Positions 48,801 through 60,808 of a stretch of DNA of 64,000 nucleotides are shown in pieces (positions within the stretch are counted from its first letter, which is position 1; each line of letters starts with the position of its first letter). Source of the stretch: Kudoa neothunni (Eukaryota > Cnidaria); contig OZ199838.1 in the NCBI GenBank assembly GCA_964304625.1, positions 9,858,001 through 9,922,000 on the forward strand. Reading direction: 5' to 3'. The notes under the pieces are model-generated. The model saw nothing but the letters and a program-made list of their open reading frames with translations. It ran no database searches and had not been told where the DNA came from. The translations under genes and the position numbers were made by a program.

Positions 48801-50563
48801 ACATATGAAAAGTGGTTTACATCGTTTAAAAATAGTTCGAATCCAATTAATATCCATTAATTAACGATAATTTTGTTAAATTTATATTAAAAAATGTTTA
48901 GATAGAAACGTACGTGTTTCGTAAATGATTGGAGATGACTTATTCTAAGTTAAACTGCATGCGTTGAGACGTATTAAACTAAAAGTTTCTAACCACGATT
49001 AGATATGTTTACATTTCATTTCAATTATAATGTTTATATTACATAATATTAGCCTCAAAAAAAGTGAGTGTACTACTAGTGAACAGTGTAAATAGGACAG
49101 ACAAAGTGTTGAATTTTCATTCTTCAAATTTCAAACAATCTTTACGTAAAAAATTAGATTAAAAATAGCTCAATTCAAATATGAAGTCAGATTTGAAATA
49201 TCGCCTATAACGGAGGAGTTATTCATTTCCATGAGAATGGCCACTGTCGTAGGATAATAATGGCATTGTTGGAAAAGGGGGCTCAATCGAACGAAATTGC
49301 ATTTTTAACAATATACGAGTCAGAAACATATTGATTTTATTGATAAAATTAGATATTGTTAGCAATTCTCTAATATTTAAGAATCTAGCTGTCGACATCG
49401 GATCAACTGTTTGGACAAGGTAATTTACTCTTAAAGCTATTCGTATCTTTAAAACCTTATCTTTTGTCAGCTTTTTGTTATTAAAATGGTAGAAAATTTC
49501 TCTAGGGCTCATAAAATATTTATTAATACAATACAAAATTTTTTTAATTTTGTCGTTGGGGACTTATAGAGCTTTTAGTAATTGCATCTATGAAATACTA
49601 TTTTATTTGAATTTAAAAGATATTCTTTTATGTATGTACGTATAATTTGAAAATAATCCATTATCCATTCAAGAGTAACATGGGTAGAAGAATATATGAT
49701 CTCATCAGTAAATGTTTATTTTTCTAAAAAACAGCTAGAAATAAAAAGAAACATTCTATTTTTATAGTTAAAACAATTTATTCACTGAACTTTATTTATT
49801 ATTTCAGCTGTTCATGAAATTATAAGTTAAGGTACTTTTTTATCTCAAAAATAATCAGTAGAACAAATAAATTTCGAGTTTTTTATTTATTTCTCTTTTT
49901 TAAAGGGGTTTTAGTAAAAAATGTAATCATTTCCATAATATCTGAAAAAATTTATATAAACAAAAAATAAATTAATTCTATTTCCTAAAGAGTTAAAAGT
50001 TATTAAATATTCGATAAATTAAGGGTGCTAAATAATCAAAAAATTTCCACCTAAGAATGGTTTTATAGAATTAAAATGTTGTATTATTTAAAATTATTTC
50101 TACGCCTTTTTAACATATAACGTTCAACCGGAAATTCTCTTCAATAAGAAGATTAATTGATTTTGATTATTTTACATTTTAAAAGATTGTTTAACAAAAT
50201 TGGTGAAACTTTTCGTATTATTATGCTCTAATGAAAATATTAAAACAGGTTATATAGAGATATTAATGAAAAACAAAAATAATGCGTAAAGGGCTTTAAA
50301 ATGGGAATCATAGGTCTCAACTAACGGTGAGACGCTACGAATTCCATGGCATTTAATATAAGATACATATTAATAAATAATACTATTTTAATATTTGCCT
50401 GATTTTTAATCAGAGATATTCTTTTTTATTGTTTATAAAAGGAATTTTCGAAATAGGGAGCAAACTTGAGTAATATGAATGAGGAACAACTAATAAAACT
50501 TATTGTGCTTAAATGGGAAATATAATCAAGGAAATGAGCAGACCCACTAATAATTCCATTTAG
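45875..50563. other. long gap, possibly one large intron, containing a foldback element
   Basis: Holds the long inverted repeat at 47729-49244 and otherwise only AT-rich sequence. A 106-codon minus-strand frame (49219-49536) partly overlaps the right arm and is unrecognised. No small connecting exon of the ARMC5-like gene could be picked out. Confidence 0.45.
47729..49244. mobile_element. foldback-type element with arms of about 240-250 bp
   Basis: The left arm (47729-47982) and right arm (about 49000-49244) are near-identical inverted repeats. The outer part shows TTCTCATGGAAATGAATAAC with CTCCGTTATAGGCGATATTT, the middle ACTTTGTCTGTCCTATTTAC, and the inner end TAATATTATGTAATATAAAC. About 1 kb separates the arms, with no recognisable coding sequence. 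A shorter cousin of the tip (GGCAGTGGCTATTGTCATGG) lies just outside the left arm at about 47697. The arms differ at only scattered positions, so the element is not old. No clear target duplication was found and the superfamily is unknown. Confidence 0.8.
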
Positions 50564-53500
50564 AGGATCATGTTTATTCGTCACAGAATCCGATTCTCTA
50601 TCGAAAATATTGCAAAATGGTAGCTAATACCTTTTCCGGTCTATCAAAAGATAGTGAATTTAAAGTTGGCAGTTTTGTGGAACGATACTTTAAACTAACT
50701 GTCAACATCATCAGACCAGACTATATTAATCAGTCAGTATCTCTGAATAATATGTATTTACATGAGTTATTTGTTTCGTGGATAAAACTTTTGGTGTATA
50801 ACAAAGATTGTTTGGCAATATTGGCGGAAGTTTTAGATTTTTCTAAATTCAGCTTTCTCAGCAACTTCCACGAATTGCACGTAGATATTTATCGCTATTT
50901 GGTCAAATTAATGAAAACTATCTTTAATCAAGTTTTATTTGGCTCGCTTGATTTTATTTTGAAGATGAACTTAATTCCGTTTGCCGTGAGCTGTGTTGGG
51001 TCAAATCCCAACTGCTCCAATCATCAATATGTTCGACACACGGTTTGCTGTGGAGATGATAAATGCACACTAGCTTTACCCGTTTTGGGTATTATAATCA
51101 AGTTTTCGAGGGTTCGTGCCACTTTCTGGCATTATTATCATCCTGAAATTGGCATTCTACTAAAAGACTTCCTCAATATGTGGTGTAAATTTGGATCGTG
51201 TAAAGATTGCCCTCCTTCACCAATTGAAAATATTACTGCTTCAGTCTATTTAATTTTGGTTTGTATTTGTTATTGGAGCGAATCTGAAAGCGTTCGGCGT
51301 ATTCTCATAAAATGTTCAACTGTTGAAACTATCGTTCGATGCCTCACCATGGCTACTATGCCAATTAAACACAGATACCTCATAATAAAAATTATCTACC
51401 AGTATCCATATGAGTCTGATGTGCTACCTCTATTTGCTAAAAACAAATATCTCGACAATCTGGGCCTAGTTATAGAGGACGTTGTTAAAATTTTAAAAAT
51501 AGACGACCCATTAATTCACGATTTCTCATTATATACCTCGGAATATGTAAGTTTATTGTCAATAAATATCTTACTGCTCCTAAATAGATCAATATCTAAA
51601 GTTATTTAATTAATTAATTACAATAAAATATTCTGTGTATAAGTGTGTTTTTTAGAGCGCTCCAACAACTAGCTCCGTACAGTACAGCTCTGATAATCAA
51701 ACAAAAGCTGTCTGTGGCGAACTACAAACTATTCATCATATGCCGCCTGTTGCATCATTCGAACTCAGGATGAATACCAGAAAACGTCATCTCGGTACCT
51801 AAGCAATATTGTTAGGATGGTTCAACCTCGTTTAGGTGCTAATTTTGATCTTCTAAGTGATGATGAAGATTCTTCGATTAGATTTTCCGATGATAAATTA
51901 AAATATTTTTTTATTTTGGAACAGATTTGTACATGGTTATATAAGATCCTCGTAAAGAAAAATTATGAGCCATTTTTAGTGTGTGGCAATTTGTTGAGGG
52001 CATTTGTTGGAAATATAACTTTATCAGACAGATCACGTTACGAATTCGTTATAAAAAGTCAGCGTTTCCTCCAACAAATTATCGAGAATAGGTTTACATT
52101 TCGTATTAGTATTCTTAAAGGACTTCCTTATCTGGTTGCATACAGTTGTCTATATCCTAGCTATATTGACATCTCATCAATTCCTAGTTTGTTCTCAAAA
52201 ACTGTTCTTGATAATTTTTATGGTGATGAAGATAAACCGCTGAATTCAGCCTTTTTTAATTTCACCGGAAATATAACTCACTTGCTACCTAAACTCGAAA
52301 AATTTCCACCTGCCGCATATGCTGACGTGACATCTTGCGATAGACATAGCAAACGAAAACTGTTTCTAGGTTTATATTCTAAGACGGCACAAATGCACAA
52401 ATTTACGAATGCTTTTAAAGATTTGATAGATCAAGCTCGTGAACCCCATCATATTTTCAATGTATGTTCATCGGTTCCTCTATTGTACTATAAGAACCTA
52501 AATTGTTTCACCTACAATCAGCTGAAAAAAGTTTTACGCTCAATAATCCATCATATGTCGGATAAACACGTCTCCGTCTATGATTTTACTGCGTCTTTGT
52601 TGAGCTTAAGCTTTTTCTTTGCTAAAAGAACACTGAATGAGGATTTAGCCGTGACTATTTTAAAAAATGCTTCCGGAAGCTTAACAGTAGAGTATGTGTT
52701 ACGGTGTTGATGTTCGAGATTGTGTTGTTTATCCTGAATATTTTTAGGGCTGTCGAGCCACCTACGGTCACTATTGAAGAACTTAACTCTTTAGCTCCTG
52801 GAAATTTGGCCACTGTTCATATCGCTTATCGACATTCTTCGCAATCTCCGTCCAGTACCCCTGTTGATGAGCCCCACGAACACGATATAATTGGAAGGAT
52901 TACTGTTATCAAAGAATATCTTCTTAAATCATCCTTGTTATTTCGAACACTTTTCCTATCTGCCCCAACTTGTTTTTATAAACCTCTGTACATTTCCATT
53001 GAACCACTGCCCACTGATGACACAAGAAACGCCAAAACATGCCCTAGTCGTCAGTTAGATATTATTTCCCAGTTCTTGCATTTGTTGTGCGGTTGTCAGT
53101 TTGGGTCAACAAAATGCCATGTGGGCTCTTGTGCATTCACCGCCATTTATGCAAATTACCAGTCTTATGTTCCTTCTATATTCAGAAATTCCATTCAATC
53201 TCTACTCATCGATAGCCCACTTAATGCATACACTTTATTGCTACATATTTTTATTTTGTGTGACAAATATATGTGTGACAATGAAATTGTTGATCGGCTT
53301 GTAATAGAGCATTTTACATCTCTCGATTTTTGTTGTTGGTTATTCAGCGACCCAATTAATTTCCTATTTATTTACTGTAATGTTGTCAACATGAGTATAA
53401 CCTCTTTGCAACAACTTCTTTTGTATTATTTGTTAACTTGTGGATGCAGCATCACACTAAGAATGAAGTTAATTACTTTTATCGTACATGGTCCTCTTAG

Positions 53501-53573
53501 AAAACAATTCTTCGATCAACTTACTGTTCTCATGGAATTTATGGCTAAATATCGAAGCGATAATAACTGGTAA
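50564..53573 (+). CDS. ARMC5: ARMC5-like armadillo-repeat protein with C-terminal BTB-like domain
   Basis: Four exons: 50564-51546, 51656-51794, 51836-52703 and 52748-53573. They join in frame to 920 aa counted from ATG 50617, with the frame open to an acceptor at 50563. Exons 1 and 3 are all-helical, Leu/Ile-rich, ARM-like repeats. Exon 2 (SAPTTSSVQYSSD on) is a short polar linker. Exon 4 has IKEYLLKSSLLFRTLFLSA, typical of BTB folds, then QFLHLLCGCQFGSTKC, which resembles LHHLHGCRGCGAAL of human ARMC5, and TLLLHIFILCDKYMCDNEI as in BTB/BACK regions. ARMC5 is a CUL3 substrate adaptor that controls RNA polymerase II turnover. The family call rests on domain order and short motifs and is probable, not certain. 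The gene likely continues upstream to the exon at 45516. Confidence 0.68.
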
Positions 53574-54523
53574 ATTATGCATTCAAAATTTTGTTAATAT
53601 TAAACGATTTTTACAAAATTACAATCGGAAAATATCGATGTAACTTAGACTTGATTTTAATGCATTTTTCTTGTCTAAATCCACTGATTTCCTTTATTTT
53701 TTCCGTATTATATTTTAGGTTTTTGACTATGACTGATTTCGAATAAAATTTAGAATACAATGTGAACATCTCTGTGTATAGTGTGTATGAATCGATGACA
53801 ATTCCCGAAATAGACCAACCTGGACGTCGATCTAATTTATTTTGTATTATTACTAACAGCAAATATAATGTAATGGATTCATAGATTTTTATTTACTTTA
53901 TGTAGTTTAAATCCTTTTTGCGTGATAGACCGTTATTTTATTTGTTCGAATCATTATATTTTGTGGGGTTTATTATTCTCATCTTTTTGCGCAACCTTTG
54001 TAATATTAGACTGTTGTAGATTTCGGCCTGGGACGATTATGCATATCTCAATAATATTAAAACAAAGAGGGAAAATAAAGTTTAATTATATAAACTACTA
54101 TTCAAATCAACGATAAAGAATTATACTTACAATAACAATATAGGTATATATACTCGTTCTTGAAAAAAATACTACTTAGAAATGTACTCATGAAAAACTC
54201 TCGTTTCTTATTTCCGATTCAAAGATTTATTATTTCGATCTTGTGGAAATTAGATATCGTTTTTATAAATGAGTTGGGGTTAACTTATTCAAAATAAACG
54301 CTAATTCTGAGTCTGCGATTTTGCAGCATTTATTTCGCGTTTCATTTTAATTTAATAAATCTAACGATTTAGAATGTGAGCATAAACAAATAGGGAAATA
54401 ATACTACAGTCGGGTCTTGATAATGCGTAATTTGTCAAATAATGTAGATACAATAATGGATCGGCTGTACGTAATCTCCTTGGGATGGGGAAATGATACG
54501 TACTAACGGTCCCGGACGGATAA
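53574..54523. other. intergenic with a possible pogo-like end
   Basis: AT-rich. TACAGTCGGGTCTTGATAAT at 54405 resembles a pogo/Tigger terminal repeat next to TA, but no partner end was found. Confidence 0.35.
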
Positions 54524-54525
54524 TA

Positions 54526-55876
54526 CAGTATTTCACGACCAAGATACAAGCTATTCCAATCAAGATGCAAACATGGCGCGCGCTCATCAGTTTTTAAGAA
54601 TTAGGATTCAGATATGCCTGTTGGACTAGAAATTATTAATAAAATCAGAAGAAAGTACGAAATTGTAAATAAGAAAGATAGGGAAGAGATTTTCCAACAA
54701 CTCCAAGCATTCATATTTTGATATAATTTCTAAAGCAATTCAGAATGGGAAGACCACCGTCAAATATCTGAGTCCCTGGGCATTCACAAGTCTACGATAA
54801 GTAGAACTGTCAAAAAGATAAATGTAGCGGGATCAGAAGAAAGATGGGCAACAGGTGGAGATCGCCATTCATTATTGAACAATGGTCAAAAACAATTTAT
54901 TATTAATGAGGTGGATGACAACTGTATGCTATCCCTTAAATAATTATCTGAAAAGGTCTTCGAGAAATACTCCATTCGAGCTTCTCTATAAACCTTCTTC
55001 AGGGTTCTGAATGAATTTCACTATACGCTGAAAAAATATCATTAATGCCAATGGACAGGAATTCCCTTAGAACTATTTCATTAAGATACGAGTATAAAAT
55101 TAATTCTTATAATTGGCTCGTAATTTTCTTAGTTATGTGAACAAATACATCCGCCTGGAACCAGAATATTCTAAATTTCTATTTATTGACGAATCTGAAT
55201 TTTCTCTGTCAACTCGACACGTTCTCAAGGCAGATCACTTACGGGAGTTAGAGAAAACTTAAAAGCGAAATCTATTAGATCCCAAATATTACGTTAATAG
55301 CAGCCATGAGCAGTAAAAAGATTTGGGGATTTAGAATTCACACCGGCGATGTGAACCAATTTGTTTTTTCCTCATTTTTAACGGATCTTTTCGAAAATTT
55401 GGAAGCATATTCAATAGAAAAAGCCATTTCAATAATGAATAATGTCACATTCCACAAAACTGAAAGTGTAAAAGCATTGATTGAAAAAAGCACCCATAAA
55501 TTGTTGCAGTTACCACCTCGTTCGCCATTCCCTAATCTAATTTAGGAGGTATTTGGACAACTTAAATCCATTGTGAAATGGATGGAACCCAAAACACATT
55601 CAGAGCTACTCGAACGTATCAGAAAAAGCCCAGAAGAAAGAGCAGAAGCGGATTGTGCGAACTACGTGAAGCATTCGAAATCTTATTTTTCGGCGTCTTT
55701 GCATAAGGAGGAAATTAACAATTAGAAACAAAGAAATATATATGATTCAACTTTATAACATCTTCTGTTACTTCAGCGTTACAATGCTTTTTTTAAATTT
55801 TAATTGACGTTTTTAAAAGAAAGTTTAACATTTTAATAGATTTGCGCCAAGTTTGTATCTTGGTCGTGAAATACTG
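54526..55876 (+). mobile_element. Tc1/mariner-superfamily (Tc1-like) element, decayed
   Basis: The terminal inverted repeats are exact over more than 20 bp: 54526 starts CAGTATTTCACGACCAAGAT and the right end ends ATCTTGGTCGTGAAATACTG. Each is flanked by TA (54524-54525 and 55877-55878). Length is 1351 bp. The transposase reads on the plus strand from about 54614 (MPVGLEIINKIRRKYEI). It includes a helix-turn-helix LGIHKSTISRTVKKIN, FIDESEFSLSTRH with the first catalytic Asp (about 55180), and NNVTFHKTESVKALI then LLQLPPRSPFPNLI. The last block is the Tc1-type LPPxSPxLNPIE region, with a stop where the Glu follows. Several stops and frameshifts make it inactive. Confidence 0.9.
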
Positions 55877-55882
55877 TACGTA

Positions 55883-55906
55883 CTTTTTGTGCAAACGCAC
55901 AAAAAG
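55883..55906. repeat. perfect 10-bp hairpin beside the Tc1-like element
   Basis: CTTTTTGTGC, loop AAAC, GCACAAAAAG. It begins five bases outside the right TA target site. Confidence 0.85.
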
Positions 55907-55913
55907 AGTTAAC

Positions 55914-56150
55914 TTAAATATTACTAGAAACAGCTATTTTTTGTTTAAAATTACGACATAAAATTGAATAAAAATCCGAAATATAATCAGATATTAACTC
56001 TATTTCTTCGAGCCACGACGTGTAAAATAGTTGGCAAGCTCTTCCAAATATAAAAAGACCATCGTTGAAAGGTTCAATTTTGTTATGAATCAAATTATCT
56101 TCCGTTTCTGAATCTTTGGGGAGGGGCTGCCATGGCGTTATTGTTATCAT
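55914..56150 (-). CDS. possible small protein, unrecognised
   Basis: A 78-codon minus-strand frame from ATG 56150 to TAA 55914-55916. Composition is protein-like (PLPKDSETEDNLIHNKIEPF, FIFGRACQLFYTSWLEEIEL). No splice partners or family were recognised. It sits tightly between the Tc1-like element and a hAT MITE, so it may equally be an exon of a broken gene or chance. Confidence 0.3.
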   Translation of the reverse strand: MITITPWQPLPKDSETEDNLIHNKIEPFNDGLFIFGRACQLFYTSWLEEIELISDYISDFYSILCRNFKQKIAVSSNI

Positions 56151-56200
56151 TATGAATTAGAGAGGACACCATTATAAACCACATTACTATGTGTCTACCG

Positions 56201-56412
56201 CAATGTTTCCCAATCTTTTTTGTGATGTTAGTCGTCACTTAAAAATTAGCGATATTGATTTCCAAATATTTCATACTGCCAAATTATATCATCATTATCC
56301 GTGTCACACCAATACTCAGGATTTTCCGTGTCCCGCCAGGGCGATTCATTAAACGTTTAAAAATTTCCATGTCCCCCAAAAATGTTGTCGGGTCCCACGT
56401 CGGATAACACTG
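56201..56412 (+). repeat. hAT MITE with target duplication
   Basis: The ends are CAATGTTTCCC on the left and, reverse-complemented, CAGTGTTATCC on the right. The flanking 8-mers GTCTACCG (56193-56200) and GTCTACAG (56413-56420) agree at 7 of 8 bases, a hAT-type 8-bp target duplication. Length is 212 bp with no coding capacity. Another piece with the same end is at about 60745-60808. Confidence 0.85.
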
Positions 56413-56420
56413 GTCTACAG

Positions 56421-58326
56421 CATGTGTCTATGTTTATCCTTCATTTTTTAACTAGTTGTCACATTGAGGTAATTATAAAAATTACTAATTGTTTAACTGT
56501 GGTAGAAAAAAGAAAGAAAATGCTAAATTAAATCGCTCGGTCAAAGCAAAGAAGTACGACCAATTCTCTCATGACTTTTTATTTTTCGTTTTTTCATGGT
56601 ATTTATGCTTATAAATGATTTAGCGCGTGTAATTCTAACACCATTTAATTTTTAACGTCGCTTAAATATGAACGGCCCCCTTAATATGTAAAATAACTAA
56701 TGTACGTACGACCGGACCATTACGGTATCTAAACTTTGAGTGTTCAAACTCTCAAATAATGGCAAATATAAAATTGAACAAACCACTAACATGAGTGTAC
56801 ATGTACGAAATTTTATAGGAAGCAACGAGTACACATCACATTAATTGTATAATTCATATTATTTGTATTCATTGCGATGGAGGTGATAAAACAACTCCAG
56901 AACTGCATAAAACATATTATGTATTGCATCTGCAATGCCACTGACTAACATTGAATGTCTTAGTCAGTCATAAGTTAATATTTAGTGTGCAGTCTTCATC
57001 TTGAATTGGAATTACGCGAACTCTGATTATAGAACTAGGTGTATCTTTTGGAAGGGTTTGAGCATATATTGAAAATTCTTTAAAAATTTTGATCTAATAA
57101 TGTTCTTTTATCTCATTTGGAAGTGCAATTGAATCGTGCTCTCGAATGACAACGCTTCTAAGTAGCCCCTGCTAATTTCAGTGGCATTTGAAGACAATAG
57201 GGTCATCACATCAAATGATTTTAAGCATTCAACCAAAATTTTTATATGGTATATCTAACACAAATTATTTATTTAAGCTTGTTGAAACGTCATAAAACTC
57301 AATTTGTGTTCCTGAACGACACAAACAATCTCGGTGTTTGAAAATCCCCATGATCAGAATTAAACAAAGTTAAGACTTGAAACAACATGGATATGATAAT
57401 TAAAGCATTATCACTTAAAATCGCTCCTTTAATAGACATCATATTACTTGAATACTCAGCTTAGATTACTCACTTAAAAATACATACAATTTCTAATTCT
57501 CACTTGATCTAACATCTCTTAATGTGTGGGTGGAATTCTAAATTAACATCAATAATCTTCTTATTTTGCTATCACAGATTCTAACTGTTTACATTATAAG
57601 AATGATCTGGTACTTTATTAAAGATGTTTTTTCATAAATAAATAAATAAATAAATAAGGAAAAATCCATTTTTATGATAAATACTTCAAAAAAAATATTT
57701 TCTGCTCATTCCAACCAATAAATTGACCTCCGTAACGAGAAATATCAATACAGATTCTTCCAAAATAACGAAATGAACCCAAAAATAGGCATAGTAAATG
57801 AAAATCATTTCCTCGATTAATGTGCATTGGAATATTGGATTAAAGGATTATTTAACCGCCAAAATAAAATCCCTTTGTGAAGTCAATGGCATTCTACTGA
57901 GAAAACAAATACTTTATCTTGTGTTGTGTTTGAGTCATTATTTAAATAAATGAACAAACACACACATCAGTAAATAACGATACACAGTTATATATTTTAT
58001 ACTAAATAAAAAGAGGGCAATTTTCACCAATTGAATTCAAAAACGCAAAGCCAACAACCTATCATAATTGAATAAACCCGATTTACACACAACATTTAAG
58101 TCCGGGTGTTAGAAGATAAATCAATAACACCTCTTCAACCATAAATTTACCTATCACGCAATAAACAATTGATTCCCTTAACTAATTATTTCATTGGGAT
58201 ATACAGTTCTATTAGAACATTGAATATTTTTAATATTGGCTAATTCGATCCAATAACCACTACGAGTGATCATACAGGCGACACTTCGTCATCGGCCATT
58301 ATCGGACGTCAATAAACAGTGTCACA
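56421..58326. other. intergenic, AT-rich
   Basis: No gene or transposon end recognised. A TAAA tetranucleotide run lies at about 57637-57657. The last part must contain the VAP promoter. Confidence 0.5.
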
Positions 58327-59411
58327 ATGACTACTCGTTCTTTCACTGATGTCTTCCCTTCGAATGAGCTTGTTTTCCATGGTAGCTTTTAAAATATAAT
58401 TAAAAATTGTGGCCTATTTCATGGATGTCATTGGCCTCATCATTCTATACTTTGTGTTATTACTATTATTTACATTAATTGTAGGCCCATTTGATAAATC
58501 TCCAGTGATATTTATCAAAGTGAAGAACACATCAACTGATGAGTATGTTGGTTTCAAAGTGAAAACAACGGCACCAACTTATTACACTGTCCGCCCCAAT
58601 AAATTCTATCTTCAACCTGGAGGCGTAATTGATGTTCAAGGTCGGTTGGTGTTTTGAAAATGGCGATTGATTTAAAATTTATCACACATTTAGTCACATT
58701 TACCCCTCGTTTGAAAAAAGGAGAAACATTTAAGCCTCCGCAAAATCATAAATTCTTAATCCAAGCAATCAAAACTCCTGACAATTCACAAAATATTAGT
58801 GATTATGTAATTTTGTTTCATGTGTTGATTATGTGATTAATTTTGATATTAGATTGCCAAAAATCCAGAAAGCGTACACAGTTATCGGATGAAATGTTGT
58901 TTCATTGAGAATCCTGAAGACGCTGCCAAACAACAATCCAAGCCGGCCAATCAGAATGATCGCACTGTAATTTTGTCTTATGGAATGTCTCGATGAGCGT
59001 TGGTCGTTGTTGTTGTTATTATAGGAAGATGCAGCTTCTGACAAGAAAAATGTTTCGTTTAAAGATTCTAAATTCCTCTCGATGAACAATGAAAGTATTC
59101 CGTCCGCTTCAGATGATAGCGGTATGGGTTCACAGGTTGCTTTATCTAGTTATGTGTAATTTTAATGATTCTGTTTTGTTTAGGGTGCACGTAATCGCTC
59201 TAGAGTCGATACAATACCCGAGGAAAACAAACCAGTCACGTCTACCTATGCTGCTGCCGCCGCTCAGCAACCCACAAACAATACATCAGCCCTCACCAAC
59301 ATTTTTGTCAACGATCGCTTGTTAATTTATATTTTTATTATGCTTGTTACCATTATTGTGTTGGTCATGTCGGATGGGCTACCATTTTCTGGTTACTTTT
59401 CCAAAGACTAA
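58327..59411 (+). CDS. VAP: VAP (VAMP-associated protein), MSP domain with C-terminal anchor
   Basis: Six exons: 58327-58381, 58485-58640, 58694-58806, 58853-58966, 59025-59135 and 59184-59411. They join in frame to 258 aa, the size of VAPA/VAPB. The MSP domain (about 10-125) has ELVFHGPFDKSPVIFIKVKN, the FFAT-binding signature FKVKTTAPTYYTVRPN, and FLIQAIKTPDN. The middle is polar with an Ala-rich TYAAAAAQQP stretch. The C-terminus carries one membrane segment (LIYIFIMLVTIIVLVM). VAPs sit in the ER membrane and bind FFAT-motif proteins at contact sites. The coiled coil usually placed between MSP and anchor is not evident. The first intron (103 bp) is the longest of the gene. Confidence 0.95.
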
Positions 59412-60744
59412 CTCAATTGTCGCCCTCGACTCTCGCTACTTCCTCTCACCCACTGGGCATATAAATAGCGTTACCAACCAAATAACAATTCTTTGAATTT
59501 ATATAAGTTCTTATCCGTGTTTTTGTCTATTTTGCATTATCAATTGATACTATTTAAATGACGGTAGCTGTGATATTAATTACAGTAAGATCTCGATGTG
59601 TCGATATGATGGCGCGTGTTTCTCCAATTATTGACTATAATCTAATTTGACAATCTTAGTCAATCGTTTGAAATCACTCTGTAAGATTGAACTGGCGCGT
59701 CTTCATGGATGTAATTTCTTGTAATGTAAAAATATCAAAGTTAGTTCCGTGACTTAAATCGGGGATAACCTAATTAATCCGTTTATTGGTGAAATTAACC
59801 AGTTGCGAAGGCTGAGTATCGCATAATTAAGTCAAAAAATTCAATACAATTGGTAACCGATGTCACGCAATCTCTTCTTGACAATAAATGTGTGAAATCG
59901 AACGTGACCAACTTTACGCCTTTTATGTGCCCATGTGTTCGCCAAAATGAGCGAAATAAGTTTATTCATTTAAAAAATTAAATTTGTAAATATTTTTATT
60001 ATTTGTAATTTTTCTGATTTGATAAATACTTAAATTTTGGGCATAATAAGTTATGAGTAATAAGATTAGTTAAGCTGTTAGATATTTTTCCATATCGTGA
60101 ATGATGGAGCGCGGAAAAATTTTGGTGGAACAGGAGAATTTTCGAGCGTTTAATGAACGGCTCTGGTAGTACATAGATAACCCTGAGCATTGATGTGACA
60201 TGGATAATGATGAGATAATTGGGCGGTGTGACGCACTTTGAATCAATACCTCGATTATTGATATCAGCTATTGTTAGGCAACTATGACTATCATAAAAAC
60301 GTACTAAAAGCAATGAATAATTCTATAAAAATAAATAATAATATTTCATACAGTCTTTACCCGCAATAGAATTGGAATAGTTTAATTCCCATTTTGTTAT
60401 ATTTATTATCGTGATCTCTTCTGTTTTCGACTTAATCAAATATAATATTGAGTAATTTTCAATTTTGATCATTTATATTCGGTTTATAAGCTCCGTACAC
60501 ACGGAAGCCTTGTCTAATGAGGGTTGGATTATCGAGTTTCATTTAACACTTTTTTTGAAGGAGTGAAGCACTAAAGATGTTAATTTTTAGGGTCGATCGA
60601 TAAAATCAATTAGATATGACAGAATACATTTTAATTTTAATGAGAAAAAATATATATTGATCATTTTCAAATTTGAATGTAATAGGAAGCTTGATTCAAA
60701 GTTGAAAGCGGTTTAAGTTAACAAATCAATACTTTTGAAAAAGG

Positions 60745-60808
60745 TGAGGAACGAAACATTTTTTCGAGAATAAGTGAGACGCGATGGAAAAATGGTTGGG
60801 AAACATTG
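60745..60808 (-). repeat. end fragment of the same hAT MITE family
   Basis: The reverse complement begins CAATGTTTCCCAACC and continues through a CGCGTCTCACTT block, similar to the left end at 56201 (CAATGTTTCCCAATC, then GTCGTCACTT). No second end or target duplication was found. Confidence 0.5.

Noticed and set aside
49219-49536. 106-codon minus-strand open frame
   Set aside because: It runs into the right arm of the foldback element, begins at a non-ATG codon and resembles nothing known. Listed only as part of the gap.
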